18,458 nucleotides of DNA from Akkermansiaceae bacterium UBA2381 (GTDB lineage: Bacteria > Verrucomicrobiota > Verrucomicrobiia > Verrucomicrobiales > DEV007): the NCBI GenBank assembly GCA_002344215.1, contig DDSV01000009.1:1-18458 (forward strand), read 5' to 3'. Numbering within the stretch: the stretch's first letter is position 1; each line of letters starts with the position of its first letter. The notes beneath the pieces were generated by a model. That model was not told the DNA's origin and did not search any database. It saw nothing but the letters and a program-made list of their open reading frames with translations. Below are positions 15,872 to 18,458 of the stretch, piece by piece. The position numbers and the translations under genes were made by a program.

Positions 15872-16708
15872 TTAAACGCCGTAGGCCCTCACCGCCGTTT
15901 CGCCTAGGATCGCTTTCTGTTCATCGGCGCTGAGATCCTGAATCCAAAAATCGACGCACTGGACCCAGTCGGCGTATTCTCCGCGCAGGAGACAGACCGG
16001 CCAGTCGCTGCCGAACATGAGCCGGTCCGGTCCGAAGGCCTCAAGGACCACGTCGAACCAGGGACGGAGCAGATCAGGCGTCCAGTCATCGAGACTCGGG
16101 ATTACTTCCGTGACCATGCCGCTGAGTTTGCAGAAGACCTGCTCCCGCTGGGCGAGGGATCGGATCGAGGCCTCCCAGGCCGGGTCCACTCCGGCCGGCC
16201 CGATCACCGGCTTTGCAAGATGATCGAGGACAAAGACCTGCGCCGGATGCCGGTCCACCAGTTGGATGGCGGCGGGCAATTGGTCGCCAAAAATGAGGAT
16301 GTCATAGACCAGCCCGAAATCATGCAGTGCCGCGACCCCGCGGTTGAAGTCCTCCCGCAGGCAATAATTCCGTTCATCGAGCCCCTGGAGGACTTCGCGG
16401 ACTCCGACCGCCTTCGGGTTCTCGCTAAAGCGCGCCACCTTTTCCGCCACGTCAGGCTGAGTCAGATCGAACCAGCCGACCACCCCGCGGATGAAGTCAT
16501 GCTGTTTCGCGTAGTCGAGGAGAAACGCATTCTCCGCCTCATCCGTCCGCGCCTGCACCGAGATGACCCCCTCGATCCCCAACTCATCGAGGAGCGACTT
16601 CAGGTCCTCCGGGCTGAAGTCCCGCTTCAGGATCTGCATCTCGTTTCCGATCCACCCGTAGTCCTCGGGCGTGTAGTTCCAGAAATGGTGATGGGAGTCG
16701 ATGCGCAT
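15872..16708 (-). CDS. Amidohydrolase family protein, L-fuconolactonase-like
   Basis: A 278-residue TIM-barrel hydrolase of the amidohydrolase-2 group (PF04909), which contains L-fucono-lactonase and L-rhamnono-lactonase as well as metal-dependent decarboxylase-like enzymes. The start MRIDSHHHFW carries the HxH metal motif (H6, H8). Other expected residues are H163 in VLDHLAKP and the catalytic aspartate D235 in MFGSDWPVC. ATG 16708 is chosen because this motif sits at the extreme N-terminus in the family; the frame extends 18 codons upstream but those add nothing family-like. Sugar lactone hydrolysis in fucose or rhamnose breakdown fits best, yet no other sugar gene is adjacent to confirm it. 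The gene is flanked on both sides by copies of the same intergenic repeat. Confidence 0.88.
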   Translation of the reverse strand: MRIDSHHHFWNYTPEDYGWIGNEMQILKRDFSPEDLKSLLDELGIEGVISVQARTDEAENAFLLDYAKQHDFIRGVVGWFDLTQPDVAEKVARFSENPKAVGVREVLQGLDERNYCLREDFNRGVAALHDFGLVYDILIFGDQLPAAIQLVDRHPAQVFVLDHLAKPVIGPAGVDPAWEASIRSLAQREQVFCKLSGMVTEVIPSLDDWTPDLLRPWFDVVLEAFGPDRLMFGSDWPVCLLRGEYADWVQCVDFWIQDLSADEQKAILGETAVRAYGV

Positions 16709-16759
16709 GAGCAGAGTAAAGAGCAGGGACGTGGCGGAGGTCAATGACGTATAGGTGGG

Positions 16760-16804
16760 CAATCGAAGCGAAGCGCAGATGGACGGAGCGCAGCGAAGTC
16801 AATG
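16760..16804. repeat. Intergenic repeat copy upstream of the amidohydrolase gene
   Basis: This stretch matches the block at 15817-15854 at 31 of 38 positions (16765-16802) in the same orientation. Its first 25 bases match the reverse complement of 17171-17195 at 22 of 25. It therefore belongs to a dispersed family with an alternating GAAGCG/GAGCG pattern. Confidence 0.75.
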
Positions 16805-16820
16805 GGCGGTGGGGAAGGGG

Positions 16821-16847
16821 TTGATTTCCACCCGTTTCGCGGCTAAT
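16821..16847 (+). promoter_or_regulatory. Possible tRNA promoter
   Basis: TTGATT at 16821-16826 resembles a -35 box and GCTAAT at 16842-16847 a weak -10 box, 15 bp apart and 11 bases before the tRNA. Spacing is shorter than ideal, so support is weak. Confidence 0.3.
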
Positions 16848-16858
16848 TGACCCGTCAG

Positions 16859-16942
16859 GCCGGTGTGGCGGAATGGTAGACGCTGCGGACTTAAAATCCG
16901 TTGGTTATTGCAACCGTACGGGTTCGAGTCCCGTCACCGGTA
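16859..16942 (+). tRNA. tRNA-Leu (UAA anticodon)
   Basis: An 84-base leucine tRNA. The acceptor stem pairs GCCGGTG (16859-16865) with CACCGGT (16935-16941, ending in a G-U pair) and A16942 is the discriminator base, as expected for leucine. The anticodon stem GCGGA/TCCGT holds the loop CTTAAAA, with anticodon TAA at 16892-16894. A long variable arm (GGTT paired with AACC) marks a class II tRNA, and the T arm contains GGTTCGAGTCCC. The CCA end is not encoded. Accessory-type DNA starts directly downstream. Confidence 0.96.
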
Positions 16943-17050
16943 TTTTAGAATGAGGGAGTTGTTCAGGGACCTGCTAAGGGCAGGCAAGGGATCCCCGCTG
17001 TCCCGCTTTCGAGCAGTGCCCGCGATGGGAGATAGGATAAAAGATCTTTC

Positions 17051-17195
17051 CTGTATCTGTGTCATCCCTTCTTCATCTGTGTGAATCCGTGTTAAATGAT
17101 GGGAACACGAATTTCCCATCAACAGGCCTTTCTTCACGTCTGAAATTCGTGTCCATTTGACGCCTTTGGCATCCATCTTCGCTCCGCTTCGATTG
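17051..17195. repeat. Block of dispersed intergenic repeats; no gene
   Basis: The region from the tRNA to 17207 has no credible gene. Variants of ATCTGTGT occur at 17055, 17075, 17085 (ATCCGTGT) and 17145 (ATTCGTGT). An imperfect inverted pair (17102-17115 with 17142-17154) contains CACGAATTTC. At 17171-17195 lies an inverted copy of the GAAGCGGAGCGAAG-type repeat also found at 16760. Translated on the minus strand it gives a TRIHTDEEG-like peptide, a common source of false small genes. Confidence 0.65.
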
Positions 17196-17213
17196 TGGTC
17201 TAAATCCAACCCT

Positions 17214-17570
17214 TTTCAGGGACAGAGAACCTGTCCACGGGAGGTTCCCGCCTTTATGGCGTTGAGACCAAAGCTCTCAATCGCGCCGCCTCCAGGAACC
17301 AGGATCGAATCCCTGAGGATTTCTCCTTCAAGCTCGCGCCGGAGGACTGGGAAAACTTGAAGTGCCAGTTTGGTTCTTCAAGTTCGGACCAAGCAGGCCG
17401 CCGCAAACTACCCCGCGTTTTCACCGGGCATGGTGCGCGCATCGGCGAAAATCTGCGTTGAAATCTCCCTCCCTACTTGCGGTCCTCTCCGGGAGCAAAG
17501 CCCGTTTCTCGATTGCCAGGAGGACGTCTTCGTGAACATTTTCGAGTGCAATGGAATGATTCCTCATCTT
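17214..17570 (+). pseudogene. Frameshifted ORF6N (KilA-N-like) domain gene remnant
   Basis: The frame 17249-17461 reads RLYGVETKALNRAASRNQD, then RIPEDFSFKLAPEDWENLKC, then AGRRKLPRVFTGHGA. This follows the ORF6N domain pattern (LYGVET..LN.A..RN..R.PEDF.F.L...E.ENLK....GRR.LP..FTE.G) of phage-type DNA-binding proteins. The piece expected before it, RGQR plus about eight residues, is found in another frame at 17214-17250 (FQGQRTC). The piece expected after it, resembling VEI..F..LRE and then a short VFE-type motif, continues in that first frame (about 17445-17550, ICVEISLPTCGPLREQ). Two opposing frameshifts therefore break the gene. No intact start is seen; dispersed repeat sequence replaces the expected N-terminus. 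The product is not expected to be functional. Confidence 0.78.
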
Positions 17571-17607
17571 TTCAGCCTTTTCATCACCCGATTTTTGCCG
17601 TATCCTC

Positions 17608-18399
17608 ATGAGTCATGAGCAAACCGACCCGGCCGATCAAAGCTCTCGTCTCCGCAGAGACGATGGAGAAGATCGTATCCTCGCGGCGCTCGATTTCCTC
17701 AGAGGAGTTCTATCAGCAAGTGGCGACTCACACTGGCAAGGAGACACAGCCCGCCAGAAAAGCGGTCTTAAGAAATGGGCGCAAGATTTGGGTCTCGTCC
17801 TAGACTCCGAGTCCATCCTGCCCCTGTTGAGAAAGGGAGGCCAGAAGCATGACTATTACTTTGATCCGATTGCGGATCGCTGCGTGAAGCTAACACGCAG
17901 CGGTGTCTTCGGGCTCACCCCGGGAATCGAACTGGCGCTCGTCCCTGCGGATCAGGATGCCCGTCGTTTTCATCTATGGGAAGCCTCTCCCTGGCAGTAT
18001 CTGGAGCGTCTGCGTCTCCAGAACCTGATCACGCCCGGACTCAACCGTCTTGAGGGCGTCATTGTTCAAGACGACGACCTGGCCATCTGCATCTCCCAGC
18101 CGCGTTTCGAAATCATCGCGGTGACACAAGGCGAAATTGATAGCTGGTTTGTCAGCCGGGGATTTCAGATCGTGACCGCCGCCGCCTATTACCGCGAAGA
18201 GGACAATCTCGGCGTTTTTGACGCTCACGACAAGAATGTGGTCCGTTCGCCCATCGACTCGGGAACTCTCATCCCTTTTGACGTCATCCCGGTCCTGCCC
18301 GATGGCGGATTCCTCGAATTCATCCGGCAGACCCTCCTTCGTGGTGAGTCCGTGTCTGTCCGGAGAACCTCACGGACGAAGACCCGGGCAAGGGACTGA
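17608..18399 (+). CDS. Polyvalent-protein kinase-like domain protein (Kinase-PolyVal type)
   Basis: A 263-residue protein whose residues about 53-240 resemble the serine/threonine/tyrosine kinase-like domain found in large 'polyvalent' proteins of phages and conjugative elements (Pfam Kinase-PolyVal type), here standing alone. Seen in order: HDYYFDPIADRCVKLT (81-96, with K94 as candidate ATP-binding lysine), PWQYLERLRLQN (128-139), LEGVI and ISQPRF (148-167, hinge-like), EIDSWFVSRGF (176-186), then FDAHDKNVV (204-212, with D205 and N210 as catalytic-loop candidates) and IPFDVIPV (222-229, metal-binding D225). The assignment is from memory of the family, not a search. ATG 17608 is the only start upstream of the conserved part, but residues 1-50 look unlike protein because a better-coding frame (17615-17803) overlaps them. 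The true N-terminus may come from that frame. Confidence 0.7.
   Translation: MSHEQTDPADQSSRLRRDDGEDRILAALDFLRGVLSASGDSHWQGDTARQKSGLKKWAQDLGLVLDSESILPLLRKGGQKHDYYFDPIADRCVKLTRSGVFGLTPGIELALVPADQDARRFHLWEASPWQYLERLRLQNLITPGLNRLEGVIVQDDDLAICISQPRFEIIAVTQGEIDSWFVSRGFQIVTAAAYYREEDNLGVFDAHDKNVVRSPIDSGTLIPFDVIPVLPDGGFLEFIRQTLLRGESVSVRRTSRTKTRARD
17615..17803 (+). CDS. Small overlapping ORF, or the true N-terminus of the kinase-like gene
   Basis: A 62-codon frame beginning at an ATG seven bases after that of the kinase-like gene and overlapping it completely in another frame. By hand count its third codon positions are richer in G/C (about 33 of 46) than those of the kinase frame over the same stretch (about 24 of 49), which fits real coding in this GC-rich genome. 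The product MSKPTRPIKALVSAETMEKI... has no recognised domain. One added base in the A-run at 17758-17761 would join it to the kinase frame just before SGLKKWAQDLG. It is therefore either a separate small gene or the correct N-terminus of a frameshifted gene. Confidence 0.5.
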   Translation: MSKPTRPIKALVSAETMEKIVSSRRSISSEEFYQQVATHTGKETQPARKAVLRNGRKIWVSS

Positions 18400-18435
18400 A
18401 CATCACTTTTTCTCAACGCAAACCATCGGCCAGAG

Positions 18436-18458
18436 TTTCAGCCTTTCAGCCTTTCAGC
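18436..18458. repeat. TTTCAGCC tandem array at the window edge
   Basis: Two full copies of TTTCAGCC and a third lacking only the last base run into the window end. The unit is the reverse complement of the GGCTGAAA units near 15707. It lies 36 bases after the stop codon of the kinase-like gene; the array probably continues outside the window. Confidence 0.85.

Noticed and set aside
16934..17209. A minus-strand 91-codon frame containing a TRIHTDEEGMTQIQ-like peptide
   Set aside because: It is a translation of dispersed intergenic repeats and overlaps the tRNA 3' end; such peptides are a common false call.
17755..17765. Programmed -1 frameshift site joining the small frame to the kinase frame
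   Set aside because: The bases around the A-run do not make a standard slippery heptamer and no downstream structure was evident; a plain indel is simpler.

Overview
The window is a GC-rich piece of a bacterial chromosome, most likely from the Verrucomicrobiota, with Planctomycetota as the second choice. This rests on four things. A Tat-exported DUF1501 protein is present. There is a giant secreted protein of a type I associate with that superphylum. Start codons almost never have a recognisable Shine-Dalgarno sequence. The intergenic gaps are full of short palindromes and 7-40 bp repeats. No marker gene fixes the taxonomy, so this is an inference.

Left part (1-8200). A heptamer array runs directly into the start of a DUF1501 gene. 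A palindrome-bearing gap follows, then one 2115-residue exported protein with macroglobulin-like beta domains and helical repeat regions. Just past its stop codon lies a second, synonymously diverged copy of its last codons. This copy looks like the remnant of a lost paralogue.

Centre (8187-14267). A MoxR AAA+ ATPase and a DUF58 protein form a tight operon on the minus strand, convergent with the giant gene. A long hairpin repeat separates them from a plus-strand run: dihydrofolate reductase, a DedA-family membrane protein with an apparent lipoprotein signal, an FtsX/LolCE-type ABC permease and a LolA-like periplasmic protein. The last two probably work together in envelope lipid or lipoprotein traffic. 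No ABC ATPase gene is visible next to them.

Right part (14307-18458). An M20 metallopeptidase and a minus-strand amidohydrolase of the fuconolactonase type are bracketed by copies of one intergenic repeat. A tRNA-Leu(UAA) follows. Beyond it lies accessory-looking DNA: a block of intergenic repeats, a frameshifted ORF6N (KilA-N-like) phage-type pseudogene, and a gene resembling the kinase domain of phage and mobile-element 'polyvalent' proteins. The N-terminus of that gene is overlapped by a better-looking reading frame. This end is the most likely place for an eroded mobile element. No insertion sequence, CRISPR array or complete prophage was seen.
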